The notes beneath the pieces are model-generated. The model was not told the origin of the DNA. It did no database searches and saw only the letters and a program-made list of their open reading frames with translations. From NCBI RefSeq assembly GCF_001544015.1, contig NZ_AP014924.1, positions 2,294,001 to 2,358,000 of the forward strand: a stretch of 64,000 nucleotides of DNA, written 5' to 3'. Source of the DNA: Limnochorda pilosa (GTDB taxonomy: Bacteria; Bacillota; Limnochordia; Limnochordales; Limnochordaceae). This document shows positions 35,563-44,102 of this stretch, piece by piece. Position numbers and translations under genes: made by a program. The stretch's first letter is position 1, and each line of letters begins with the position of its first letter.

Positions 35563-36810
35563 TCAGAGCGAGAGGGGGTCCGTCACCTCGCCGCGGATCG
35601 CCGAGGCGGCCACCACCGCGGGGCTGGAAAGGTAGATCTGGGCGTCCGGATGGCCGCTCCGGCCGACGAAGTTCCGGTTCTGGGAGGAGATCCTCACGTC
35701 CGCCGGCCCCATGACGCCCAGGTGAATGCCCGGACAGGCGCCGCACCCGGCGTTGGTCACGATCGCGCCCGCATCCTCCAGGATGTCGACGTACCCTGCC
35801 CGCCGGGCCGCCCGAAGGATCCACTGGCTCGCCGGCGTGACGATCATCTGGACGTGGCGCGCCACCCGCCGCCCCTTGAGGATCTCCGCCGCGACCGCCA
35901 GGTCCGAGAGGGTGGCGTTGGCACAGCTTCCGATGAAGGCCTGGGTGATCCGGGTTCCCGCCGCCTCCCGCACCGGCTGCACGTTGCCCGGGTTGTGGGG
36001 AGCGGCCACGAGAGGGGTCAACTCACTCAGGTCGATGACGATGCGCTCCGCGTACTTCGCCTCGGGATCGGCCCTCCACTCTTGGGGATCCACGGTAACG
36101 CCCGCCTCGCTCAGGTAGCGGGCCGTCTCCTGGTCCGGAGCGAAGATGCACGCCTTGGCGCCCATCTCGGTCGACATGTTGCAGACGGTCATCCGCTCCT
36201 CGATGGAGAGCCGGTGCGCCGCCGGGCCGGTGAACTCCAGGGAACGGTAGCGAGCGAAACGGGTGCCGCAGCGGCGGAGAATCTCGAGGGTCAGGTCCTT
36301 GGCGTAGACGTAGGGCGGGAACTCCCCCGTCAGCGAGATCTCGATGGTCTCGGGAACCTTGAACCACATCTTCCCGATGGCGAAGACGGCGGCGATCTCT
36401 GACGCCCCCAGCGCGGTGCCGAAGGCGCCCAGGGCCCCCAGGGTGTTGGTGTGGGAGTCGCTGGCCGCCACCAGCCGTCCCGGCCGGGCGAAGCCCCGCT
36501 CCGCCAGCACCTGGTGCTTGATCCCCTCGGAGACGAAGCAGTGGGCGAGCCCGTGCTCCTCGGCAAAGTCGATCATCTCCCGGATGCGCCGCCCCTGGTC
36601 CGGAGTCGCCGCCGGCAGGTAGTGGTCGCCCACCAGGACGCCCCGGTCGCCGATGGCGATCTTCCCCCCGAACTCCTGCAACCGCTGCCGGAAGACCGGA
36701 AACTGGATGTCGCTCACCACGGCCACGTCGATCTCCGCCAGGATCAGTTGACCCGGCGCCACCGAGTCCAGGCCCGCCTTGCGGGCGAGGATCCGCTCGG
36801 TCAAGTTCAC
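35563..36810 (-). CDS. Aconitase-superfamily hydro-lyase large subunit (LeuC/DmdA type)
   Basis: The protein has 415 residues from GTG 36810, the short LeuC2/HacA-like length. The 4Fe-4S ligands are in IGSCANATLSDL and NAGCGACPGIHLG. Other motifs are SDSHTNTLGALGAFGTALG and RMTVCNMSTEMGAKACIFAPD. Together with the small subunit it should interconvert a 2-hydroxy and a 3-hydroxy acid, or hydrate a maleate-type double bond. Its start overlaps the lyase gene stop (GTGA). Confidence 0.92.
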   Translation of the reverse strand: MNLTERILARKAGLDSVAPGQLILAEIDVAVVSDIQFPVFRQRLQEFGGKIAIGDRGVLVGDHYLPAATPDQGRRIREMIDFAEEHGLAHCFVSEGIKHQVLAERGFARPGRLVAASDSHTNTLGALGAFGTALGASEIAAVFAIGKMWFKVPETIEISLTGEFPPYVYAKDLTLEILRRCGTRFARYRSLEFTGPAAHRLSIEERMTVCNMSTEMGAKACIFAPDQETARYLSEAGVTVDPQEWRADPEAKYAERIVIDLSELTPLVAAPHNPGNVQPVREAAGTRITQAFIGSCANATLSDLAVAAEILKGRRVARHVQMIVTPASQWILRAARRAGYVDILEDAGAIVTNAGCGACPGIHLGVMGPADVRISSQNRNFVGRSGHPDAQIYLSSPAVVAASAIRGEVTDPLSL

Positions 36811-37703
36811 GGTTCCACCCCCACGATCCGAACTGCCGCCGCGTGCACCTTCCGCTCGAAGGCGTCGTACCGGTCGAGCCCCACCAGCGCTTCCCGCTCG
36901 GGGAAGGTCGCCATCAGATCCCCCGACCCATGGGTCGAGCCGTCGTCCAGAATCATCCGGGTGATGCGCCGCATGGCCGGGATGGTGGCGAGCTGGAGGT
37001 CCGTCGGGAAGATGATCAGCCTGTAGCCGTAGGAAGCCAGCTCCGCTACCGTCGCCTCGGGAATCCGCCCGCCCTTGGGCCCCCGGTTGAACATGAGCGG
37101 CCCCTCCACCAGCTCCGGCAGGACCTGGATCTGCTCCACCGTCTCCGGTGCCTCTACGAAGAGCACGTCGGCGCCCGCCTGCTTGTACCGCTTCACCCGG
37201 GCGACGGCCGCCTCGAAGCCCTCGACCGCGATCGCGTCGGTCCGGGCGATGATCACCAGGTCCGGATCCTCCCGAACCTCCCGGGCCGCCACGATCTTGG
37301 CCACCATCTCTTCCACCGGTTCGAGCCGCTTCCCCGAGAGGTGACCGCAGCGCTTGGGCAGGGCCTGGTCCTCGATCTGAACCGCCGCGACGCCCGCTCG
37401 CTCGAACTCCCGAACGGTCCTGGCCACGTTTCGGACCCCGCCGTAACCCGTATCCGCGTCGGCCACCAGGGGCACCGACGAAGCGGCCACGATGGCCCGC
37501 AGCCGGTCGACCACCTCGGTCATGGAAAGGAGGCCGATATCCGGCACCCCGGTGCTCCGGGCGATCGCCCCTCCCGAGGCGTAGAGCGCCCGGGCGCCCG
37601 CCTCCTGCGCCACCCGGGCCGAGAGGCCGTCATAGACCCCGATGGCCACACACGGTTCCGCCGATCGCAACTGCTCCCGCAGGCGCTGGGTCATGGACGC
37701 CAC
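36807..37703 (-). CDS. Isocitrate lyase/PEP mutase-family carbon-carbon lyase
   Basis: The protein has 298 residues (GTG 37703; ATG 37694 is an alternative). It shows the PrpB/dimethylmalate-lyase pattern: YASGGAIARSTGVPDIGL, ADADTGYGG for the metal, QIEDQ and the catalytic PKRCGHLSG with Cys119. Members cleave 2-methylisocitrate, 2,3-dimethylmalate or oxaloacetate-type substrates. It is the first gene of the operon lyase, LeuC-like, LeuD-like, tctC, tctB, tctA. Products would be a keto acid such as pyruvate plus another acid. Confidence 0.9.
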   Translation of the reverse strand: MASMTQRLREQLRSAEPCVAIGVYDGLSARVAQEAGARALYASGGAIARSTGVPDIGLLSMTEVVDRLRAIVAASSVPLVADADTGYGGVRNVARTVREFERAGVAAVQIEDQALPKRCGHLSGKRLEPVEEMVAKIVAAREVREDPDLVIIARTDAIAVEGFEAAVARVKRYKQAGADVLFVEAPETVEQIQVLPELVEGPLMFNRGPKGGRIPEATVAELASYGYRLIIFPTDLQLATIPAMRRITRMILDDGSTHGSGDLMATFPEREALVGLDRYDAFERKVHAAAVRIVGVEP

Positions 37704-37852
37704 GAGCGCATAGCCCCTTTCATCGGCAAGCCCCCTGCCAGCCGGCCCGGCGGGCAGGGTTCACCCGCGAGAAGCTCCTTTTCAGAAGGAACCCCTCCAC
37801 GATGATCGTATCAGAGCACCAGAGGCTACCTCATGAGCGTTGGAAATGGGAC

Positions 37853-37867
37853 TATGCAGAAAACGCA
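37853..37867. promoter_or_regulatory. LysR-type T-N11-A operator candidate
   Basis: ATGCAGAAAACGCAT has perfect 4-bp arms around seven bases and fits the T-N11-A LysR box. It lies between the divergent lyase operon (start 37703) and the LysR gene (start 37936), where an activator site is expected. Confidence 0.6.
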
Positions 37868-37935
37868 TGGAATCCGGGCCTCACGTCTGGGCGGAACCTG
37901 TACCGTAACCGCCACCAGGCTTGGGGGTGCGCGAG

Positions 37936-38850
37936 ATGGACCTGGCACAACTGGAGACCTTCCAGGCGCTGGTGGAGACGGGCAGCTTCACCGCCGCGGC
38001 CCGGCGACTCTTCGTCTCCCAGCCCACGGTCAGCCGTCAGATCCACCGGTTGGAGAAGGAGTGCGGCACCGCCCTGCTCGAGAGGGGCAAGAGGGGCGTT
38101 CACCTGACCCCCGCCGGGGAGCGTTTCGCCCTCTACGGCCAGCGGCTCCTCTCCCTCAGCCGGGAGGCGCTGCTGGAGGTGAACGAGGCGGCCCAGGCGA
38201 GCCAGCGGGTAGTACGGATCGGCTCCGGCGTCACCACCGCCCTGGTCACCCTGCCCAGGGCCCTGGGCGAGTTCCGGCGCCGGCACCGCAGCGTCCGACT
38301 CCTGGTGAAGACGGGGCGCCGGGCCGCCCTGCTGGACCAGGTCGTCTCAGGCGATCTGGATCTGGCCATCACCACCTGCGATTCGGTCCCACCCGCGGTC
38401 CGGGGGGTCCACCTCTTCGACGAGACCCTCGTCCTGGCCGCCCACCCGGACCACTGGCTCAGCCACCGCCCCCAGCCGCTGGATGCCGCCTGGCTGGACC
38501 GGGCGCCCCTGATCGCCTTCTCCTCGGACGTGGGTCACCGCCAGTACCTGGACCAGGTCCTGGCCGATGCAGGCCTCCAGCCCGAGATCACCATGGAGCT
38601 GGACAACGTCGCGCTCATCCTGCAGTACGTGCGGATGAAGATGGGCGTCGCCTTCATCCCCTGGCCCGCGGCCCTGAACGCCATGAAGGAAGGCAACCTG
38701 CGTATCTTCGAGGTGGAGGGGCTCCCCGAGATGATCCGCCACAAGTACGTCCTGCTCCCGGACCGGGACCCCCTCCCACCCCAGGTGGCAGCGCTCCTGG
38801 ACCACCTCTGCTCCTTCCCCTGGGAAGGAACCACGCCCCCGCCCCGGTGA
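37936..38850 (+). CDS. LysR-family regulator of the carboxylate operon
   Basis: ATG 37936 is preceded by GGGGGTG and gives 304 residues. The N-terminal helix-turn-helix reads MDLAQLETFQALVETGSFTA and RRLFVSQPTVSRQIHRLE. A LysR substrate-binding domain follows (VRIGSGVTTALVTLPRALGEF, GDLDLAITT). It is divergent from the lyase/hydro-lyase/tct operon and probably activates it in the presence of the imported carboxylate or a pathway intermediate. Confidence 0.93.
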   Translation: MDLAQLETFQALVETGSFTAAARRLFVSQPTVSRQIHRLEKECGTALLERGKRGVHLTPAGERFALYGQRLLSLSREALLEVNEAAQASQRVVRIGSGVTTALVTLPRALGEFRRRHRSVRLLVKTGRRAALLDQVVSGDLDLAITTCDSVPPAVRGVHLFDETLVLAAHPDHWLSHRPQPLDAAWLDRAPLIAFSSDVGHRQYLDQVLADAGLQPEITMELDNVALILQYVRMKMGVAFIPWPAALNAMKEGNLRIFEVEGLPEMIRHKYVLLPDRDPLPPQVAALLDHLCSFPWEGTTPPPR

Positions 38851-39125
38851 GCACGTCTCAGCCCGAGCCACACCGCGTCGACCTCAGGCTGCCCGATGGG
38901 CGCCGGCGCGGGCAACCGCGCCTCCCCGGCGCTACAGCACCCGGAGGATGGCAAGCCAGATCATGGGAATCCCCGGCAACATGGGGAGGACGGTGCCCAG
39001 GCGGAGGTTGCCCCGCTGACGGCAAAACCGAGCGGCCACCCTATGTCACCCAGGGCTGGGGGTTCTCCCCGACCCTGAGGAATCCTGGGCGGACCGGGGC
39101 GTGTATCACCGTAGCTCATCTCGAT
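38851..39125. other. Non-coding stretch after the LysR gene
   Basis: No intact gene lies here. On the - strand around 38935-39030 a short frame reads LRLGTVLPMLPGIPMIWLA and then ILRVL before a stop. It looks like the last helix of a membrane protein, possibly a remnant. No clear terminator was seen. Confidence 0.35.
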
Positions 39126-39185
39126 CAAATGTATCTTAGCGTTTGTGCATCAAGTGTTGACAACAAATGTACAGAGGGGTAACGT
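39126..39185 (+). promoter_or_regulatory. Promoter region with two SorC-like half-sites before the second CUT1 cluster
   Basis: CAAATGTATC (39126-39135) and CAAATGTACA (39164-39173) repeat the half-site of the 31263-31289 operator, 38 bp apart. A consensus -35 TTGACA (39157-39162) lies inside the core palindrome TGTTGACAACA, and a weak -10 (TAACGT, 39180-39185) follows after 17 bp. Repressor binding here would block the promoter. Confidence 0.6.
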
Positions 39186-39238
39186 TAACTGGGAGTTACC
39201 TCCTAAACTTCGAAACCTCAGGGAGGGTTGGTTGCGTT

Positions 39239-40558
39239 ATGCAACGGCTTGGGCATTGGCTCGCTGTAGCCGTCGCCGTCGTGATCATCGCTGGCTGCAC
39301 GATCGGTGTCGCGGCTCAGGACTCCCTTTCAGGCACCAAGGTCACCGTCGCCCTTCGCTCGCTCTCCGAGACCGACTACATCGTCTCCCGCCTGGCTGAG
39401 TTCGAGAAGCAGACGGGTATCGACGTGACCGTCGTCACTTACGCCGAGCAGCAGCTCCGGGAGAAGGAGGTCCAGGACCTCAGCACCGGTGCCGGGCAGT
39501 TCGACGTGGTGGCCATCGACAGCGTCTTCATCCCTGAGTTCGCCCAGGCTGGGTGGCTCGTACCTCTGGCACCGTACCTCGACCCCGAATACGACCTCGC
39601 GGACATCCCCGACTCCGTCCACGGGCTCTTCTCCTGGAACGACGTCCTCTACGCGGCGCCCGTTTATGCGGAGATCACCCAGCTCATGTACCGCAAGGAC
39701 CTCTTCGAGAAAGAAGGTATTGCGGTACCCACGATCTTTGAGGAGCTGGAAGAGGCCGCAGCCCACTTCACCCGTCCCCCCAACCTGTACGGCCTGGCCA
39801 TGCGCGGCCTCCGGGGGAACGGGATGAACGTTTACACCTGGGCGACGTGGTTCCGGGCGTTCGGAGGTGAGTTCCTTGACGAACAATCCCGCCCGATCTT
39901 CAACAACGCGGCGGGAGTCAAGGCGACCGAGGAGTATGCCCGCCTCCTGCAGGAGTACGGACCTCCCGGAGTGGCCGGCTATAGCTGGGACAACGTCCAG
40001 ACGGCCTTCACGTCCGGCCGTGTGGCCATGATCATCGACGCGAACAACTTCTACACCCGTATAGAGGACCCCGACAAGTCGGCCATTGCCGGCAACATCG
40101 GCTACGCAGTGGTTCCCGCCGGCCCCGAGGGTAGCTTCCCGGGCAACTACGCTCTCGGCTTTGCCATCAGCTCGGTGGGCGCCCGCTCCGACGTGGAGAA
40201 GAAGGCCGCGGCAGCTTTCATTAGCTGGGCCACCAGTGCTCAGATGCAGATGGATTCGCTGGAAGCGGGTATCGTGAGCCAGACCCGCACGTCGGTTCTG
40301 GAGAGCCCCGAGTTCGCGCGGTCACTGCATCCCGAGTGGATCGCCTCCACCGTGGAGTCGTGGGAGATCACCAACCCCAACCACCGGCCACTCTTCCCCG
40401 GCTGGCGCTCCATGGGTGACGCGATCGGCATCGCCGTGCAGCAGGTCATCGCGGGCGAGCGGCCGGCTCAGGAGGCCCTGAATGAGGCCGTCAAGACCAC
40501 GGAGGACCTCTTCAAGCGGACCGGCGACTACGGCAAGCCCAGACCCTACGAGTTCTAG
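39239..40558 (+). CDS. CUT1 sugar/polyol-binding protein (SBP family 1)
   Basis: ATG 39239 follows GGGAGGG and gives 439 residues. The signal peptide (HWLAVAVAVVIIAGC) ends in a possible lipobox, IAGC, so the protein may be a lipoprotein. Family features include KVTVALRSLSETDYIVSRL, DVVAIDSVFIPEFAQAGWL, GYAVVPAGPEG and KAAAAFISWA. It resembles polyol-type binding proteins, which fits the two zinc dehydrogenases downstream. The permease follows after 9 bp without the hairpin seen in the other three importers. Confidence 0.92.
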   Translation: MQRLGHWLAVAVAVVIIAGCTIGVAAQDSLSGTKVTVALRSLSETDYIVSRLAEFEKQTGIDVTVVTYAEQQLREKEVQDLSTGAGQFDVVAIDSVFIPEFAQAGWLVPLAPYLDPEYDLADIPDSVHGLFSWNDVLYAAPVYAEITQLMYRKDLFEKEGIAVPTIFEELEEAAAHFTRPPNLYGLAMRGLRGNGMNVYTWATWFRAFGGEFLDEQSRPIFNNAAGVKATEEYARLLQEYGPPGVAGYSWDNVQTAFTSGRVAMIIDANNFYTRIEDPDKSAIAGNIGYAVVPAGPEGSFPGNYALGFAISSVGARSDVEKKAAAAFISWATSAQMQMDSLEAGIVSQTRTSVLESPEFARSLHPEWIASTVESWEITNPNHRPLFPGWRSMGDAIGIAVQQVIAGERPAQEALNEAVKTTEDLFKRTGDYGKPRPYEF

Positions 40559-40567
40559 GGAGCGACG

Positions 40568-41506
40568 ATGATGCCCATGGTGCCGCAGGACACCGACACA
40601 TCCCTAGCAGGCAGGCTCTTGCGGCGGCCAACGGGCGGGCGCGAGGAGAAGCCACGGCTTCTCCTCGCGATCCCCCTGGCAGTCCTGGCCGTCATCGCCT
40701 TCGTGCCCTTGTTCTATGCCATCTACATCGCGGTTCACGACGTCTACCTGACGAGGAACCTTGGCACTGCTTTCGTGGGTCTGGACAACTTCGTCCGAGT
40801 CCTCACCACGAGCCGTGGCCTGCACGCCTTCGCCGTCACCTTTGAGCTGGTGATCATCTCGGTGGCGGTGGAGCTCCTCTTGGGCCTGGCCATGGCCGTC
40901 CTCATCCAGCGGGCCTTCCCCGGCAAGAGCTGGCTCGTTACCCTGGTCGTGCTGCCCATGACCATTCCTAAAGTGGTGGCCGCGCTGGTCTGGAACGTGC
41001 TCCTCGACCCGCTGGTGGGGGTCATCAACTACTTCCTGGGGATCGTCGGGCTCCCTCTGGTCGACTGGCTCGCAGACCCCGATGTGGCCCTGTTCTCGGT
41101 GGCCATGGTCGACATCTGGCAGTGGACGCCCTTTATCATCCTGATTCTGCTGGCAGGGTTGGGAACCATCCCCCGAGAGCCTTATGAGGCCGCGGAACTG
41201 GAGGGCGCCACGGCCTGGAGGACCTTCCGCGGCATCACCCTGCCCCTCCTGAAGCCGTTCATCACCATCGCGGTCATCTTCCGAACCATCGACGCCATGC
41301 GGACCTTCGACTACGTCTACGTCCTCACCAAGGGAGGACCGGGGCTCGCGACAGAGACCGTAGACCTTTACGCCTACAAGATGGGCATCGCCGAGGCCGG
41401 CGACATCTCGTCGGCCACTGCCGCCGCGATCCTGCTGCTGGTGCTCACCCTCATCATCACCACCCTCTGGGTTCGCGCCATGCGCTGGGGTGAGGAGCTC
41501 TACTGA
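40568..41506 (+). CDS. CUT1 ABC transporter permease (MalF type)
   Basis: This 312-residue membrane protein has about six helices and the EAA loop YEAAELEGATAWRTFRGITLP followed by TKGGPGLATE. The soluble N-terminus of about 30 residues carries no known domain. It pairs with the next permease, and no ATPase gene is nearby. Confidence 0.94.
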   Translation: MMPMVPQDTDTSLAGRLLRRPTGGREEKPRLLLAIPLAVLAVIAFVPLFYAIYIAVHDVYLTRNLGTAFVGLDNFVRVLTTSRGLHAFAVTFELVIISVAVELLLGLAMAVLIQRAFPGKSWLVTLVVLPMTIPKVVAALVWNVLLDPLVGVINYFLGIVGLPLVDWLADPDVALFSVAMVDIWQWTPFIILILLAGLGTIPREPYEAAELEGATAWRTFRGITLPLLKPFITIAVIFRTIDAMRTFDYVYVLTKGGPGLATETVDLYAYKMGIAEAGDISSATAAAILLLVLTLIITTLWVRAMRWGEELY

Positions 41507-41628
41507 GCGAGCGGCTTTCCGAGCCCACCTGGGTGCACCCCGGCCAGGGTGCCGACCGGGTGGACCGCGGTCGGGTAAGCACACGGGTGGTGTACGATCG
41601 GATGCCGGCTGAGAAGGAGTGGTGGACC

Positions 41629-42498
41629 GTGGCACGGGAATCAACGGTTCCCGCCCCCCAAAGGCGGGGCCGGCTACGCTGGGGCGACGTGGGGGCCAGG
41701 CTCCTCGTCCTGGGGTACCTGATCGTCCTGTACTTCCCCATCTACTGGATGGTCACCATGGCGTTCAAGCGGCGGGTGGACATCACCATCATCCCGCCTA
41801 GGTTCATCTTCAAGCCCATCCTGCGCAACTTCGAGTGGCTCTTCGTCCATCAGGACATTTGGGGCCCCATCACCCGGGGGTTCATGGTATCAGTAGCATC
41901 GGTGGCCATCGCCATCGTTCTGGGCACCATGGCTGCCTACGCCCTGGCCCGCTTCCGCTGGTGGCGCCAGAACGACCTGGAGTACTGGATCGTCTCCACC
42001 CGGATGCTGCCCCCGGTGGCGGTGATCATCCCATACTATTACCTTTGGATGAAGTTCCGAATGCTGGATACTCTCACAGGCCTCGGTATCACCTACCTCA
42101 CCATCAATCTCCCGCTGGTGATCTGGCTCCTCATCGGTTTCTTCCGGAGCATTCCCAGGGAGATGGACGATGCGGCCCGGGTGGACGGCTGTAGCCCGTT
42201 GCAGGCCTTCTGGTACATCGCCCTGCCCATGGCGAGGGGCGCCGTAGGCGCGGCAGCCATCCTGGCCTTCATTTTCACGTGGAACGACTTCTTCTTTGCG
42301 TTCATCCTGACCACGGTCAACTTCACCCTGCCCGTGGCCCTATCGTCCTTCATGACGGTTGGGCTCGAGGTGAAGTACGGGGAGATGGCAGCCGCCGGGT
42401 TGCTGGCGGCCATTCCGTCCCTGGTGCTGGCCATCCTGGCCAGGAAGTGGATTGTGACGGGGTTCCGGGGCATGGCCGGCATCGCGGCGACCCGGTGA
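41629..42498 (+). CDS. CUT1 ABC transporter permease (MalG type)
   Basis: GTG 41629 follows AAGGAG with 9 bp spacing and gives 289 residues. An upstream frame to 41533 is not conserved. The protein has six helices, the EAA loop DDAARVDGCSPLQAFWYIALP and the end RKWIVTGFRGMAG. STRMLPPVAVIIPYYYLW is typical of the polyol-type MalG subunits. Confidence 0.94.
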   Translation: MARESTVPAPQRRGRLRWGDVGARLLVLGYLIVLYFPIYWMVTMAFKRRVDITIIPPRFIFKPILRNFEWLFVHQDIWGPITRGFMVSVASVAIAIVLGTMAAYALARFRWWRQNDLEYWIVSTRMLPPVAVIIPYYYLWMKFRMLDTLTGLGITYLTINLPLVIWLLIGFFRSIPREMDDAARVDGCSPLQAFWYIALPMARGAVGAAAILAFIFTWNDFFFAFILTTVNFTLPVALSSFMTVGLEVKYGEMAAAGLLAAIPSLVLAILARKWIVTGFRGMAGIAATR

Positions 42499-42514
42499 CG
42501 AAGGAGACGACGTC

Positions 42515-42929
42515 ATGGGCGAGGGGCTTATGCTGGGCATCGACGTGGGGACCACCCAGTGCAAGGCAGCCGCCTTCACCCTCACGGGGCACCGGGTGGG
42601 TTACGCTTCCACCCCCACCCCCATCCACCAGGACGGTCCTGAGAAGGCCTGGCACCGGAAGAATGGTCGAGGGCCTGGCCTTCGAAACTCGGCGGCTCCT
42701 GGAGCGCCTCCGCGCGGCGGGAGCCGCCGGCGAGGAGGGCCGGCTCCGGGTGCGGGCCGTAGGCGGCCCCAGCCGGGACAGCCTGTGGATGCAAGTGAAC
42801 CCCCGCCCATGGACGACCAGGCTTCCACGGTCTGTCAGGCCACGTCCGAAGAGGAGAGGGCGTACCAGGAGTTCTATCGAAACCTATGTCGCGACCCTGG
42901 ACGCGCTTGCCAGGGCTCTGCGAGCTTGA
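42515..42929 (+). pseudogene. Disrupted FGGY-family kinase gene with internal deletions
   Basis: The 5' end is intact for about 45 codons (LMLGIDVGTTQCKAAAFTLT, the ATP-binding fold). At about 42655-42662 it jumps, in a new frame, to MVEGLAFETRRLLERL and LRVRAVGGPSRDSLWMQ, which align with the C-terminal third of the intact kinase at 28710-30236. The end (AYQEFYR then TYVATLDALARALRA) needs a further frame change. Roughly 300 codons are missing. A working kinase must come from elsewhere if this pathway still runs. Confidence 0.85.
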
Positions 42930-42960
42930 TGACCCGGCGGGGATGAAGGGAGGGATCGCG

Positions 42961-44076
42961 ATGAGCCCGGGCGACCTGACACCCCGGGAGCGGGAACTGC
43001 AGCTCATGGTGACCCTGGCCCGCCTCTACTACGACGAGGGCCTCACCCAGCAGGAGATCGCCTCCCGGTTGAAGATGAGTCGCGTCCGCGTCAACCGCCT
43101 CCTGCAGCGGGCTCGCCACGAAGGGATCGTGGAGATCCGCATCTCGGATCCCATGGGGACCTCCCACGAGATGGCCTCGGAGCTGCGTACCGCTCTGGGA
43201 CTCCAGGACGCAGTGGTGGCCCCCACCTCCTCGGAGGATCCGGCCGAGCTGGCCGACATCATCGGTGAGCGCGCGGCCCGCTACTTGGAGCAGATCCTGG
43301 CCGACGGGCATCTGGTCGGCCTGGGGTGGGGCCAGACCGTCTACCGGACCGTTCAGAACCTAGCCCCCGCGGCAGGGCGCGACCTTCTGGTGGTACCCGT
43401 CACCGGCGGCATGGGTGCATCCGACCCGGCCTTCCGCTCCAACGAGCTGGCCCGCGCCTTCGCGGAGAAACTGCGGGCCCGCTGGGTCCCCCTGGAGGCC
43501 CCCTTCCTGGTGGAGACGGTGGAAGCCCGCCAGGTCCTCTCCCAGCAGGAGATGATCCGGCGAGTGCTGGAGCTCTGGGAGCGGCTGGACGTGGCGGTGG
43601 TCGGCATTGGGGCCGCCATCGAACAGTCCCCGCTCCTGCGCACCACGCACTTCTCCAGCCAGGACATCATCGACCTGGAGCTGCAGGGTGTGGTGGGGGA
43701 CCTGTGCTCTCGCTTCTTCAACCGCTCGGGTGAGCCCATCGTGACCGACTTTGATCGCCGGCTCATCTGCATGGAGCTGGAGCACCTCCACAGGGTTCCG
43801 CGGGTGGTGGCCGTGGCCGGCGGGCTCCGAAAGGTCTCCGCCATCCTGGCGGCCGGGGAGGCGGGCCACATCAACACGCTGGTTACCGATCGGGAGACGG
43901 CCACCGCCCTCCTGCAGCGGTCCCGGCGAACATCGGAACATCGTGGAGCTCCGATCTCCCCGAGGGGAAGCGAGAATGCAGGACGGGAGCCTGGACAGTC
44001 CCATGGCGCCAGCTCCCGACTCGAAGCAGGCGAAGCGGAACAAGAAGAGAGGCCCTCGGCGTCGGCCGAAGGCTGA
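42961..44076 (+). CDS. SorC/DeoR-like regulator of the polyol cluster
   Basis: ATG 42961 follows GGGAGGG and gives 371 residues. The helix-turn-helix reads LTQQEIASRLKMSRVRVNRLLQRA, very like the first SorC protein. The effector domain has VGLGWGQTVYRTVQN, FRSNELARAFAEK and VVAVAGGLRKVSAILAAG. The last ~50 residues after ATALLQRS are a low-complexity tail not found in the family, perhaps from a 3' frameshift or rearrangement. It likely binds the half-sites at 39126-39173. Confidence 0.9.
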   Translation: MSPGDLTPRERELQLMVTLARLYYDEGLTQQEIASRLKMSRVRVNRLLQRARHEGIVEIRISDPMGTSHEMASELRTALGLQDAVVAPTSSEDPAELADIIGERAARYLEQILADGHLVGLGWGQTVYRTVQNLAPAAGRDLLVVPVTGGMGASDPAFRSNELARAFAEKLRARWVPLEAPFLVETVEARQVLSQQEMIRRVLELWERLDVAVVGIGAAIEQSPLLRTTHFSSQDIIDLELQGVVGDLCSRFFNRSGEPIVTDFDRRLICMELEHLHRVPRVVAVAGGLRKVSAILAAGEAGHINTLVTDRETATALLQRSRRTSEHRGAPISPRGSENAGREPGQSHGASSRLEAGEAEQEERPSASAEG

Positions 44077-44102
44077 GGCCTGATCCGAATGGAGGGATTC
44101 CA

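Noticed and set aside
34938-36810. Leucine biosynthesis leuCD
   Set aside because: No leuA or leuB nearby; the genes overlap a TTT transporter and a PEP-mutase-family lyase, which indicates catabolism.
38935-39030. Short - strand frame ending in a membrane-like helix
   Set aside because: Too short for a family call and without a start; kept only as a possible remnant in the intergenic entry.
39101-39120. Inverted partner for the half-site at 39126-39135
   Set aside because: The expected position matches the half-site poorly, so a second full palindrome is not claimed.
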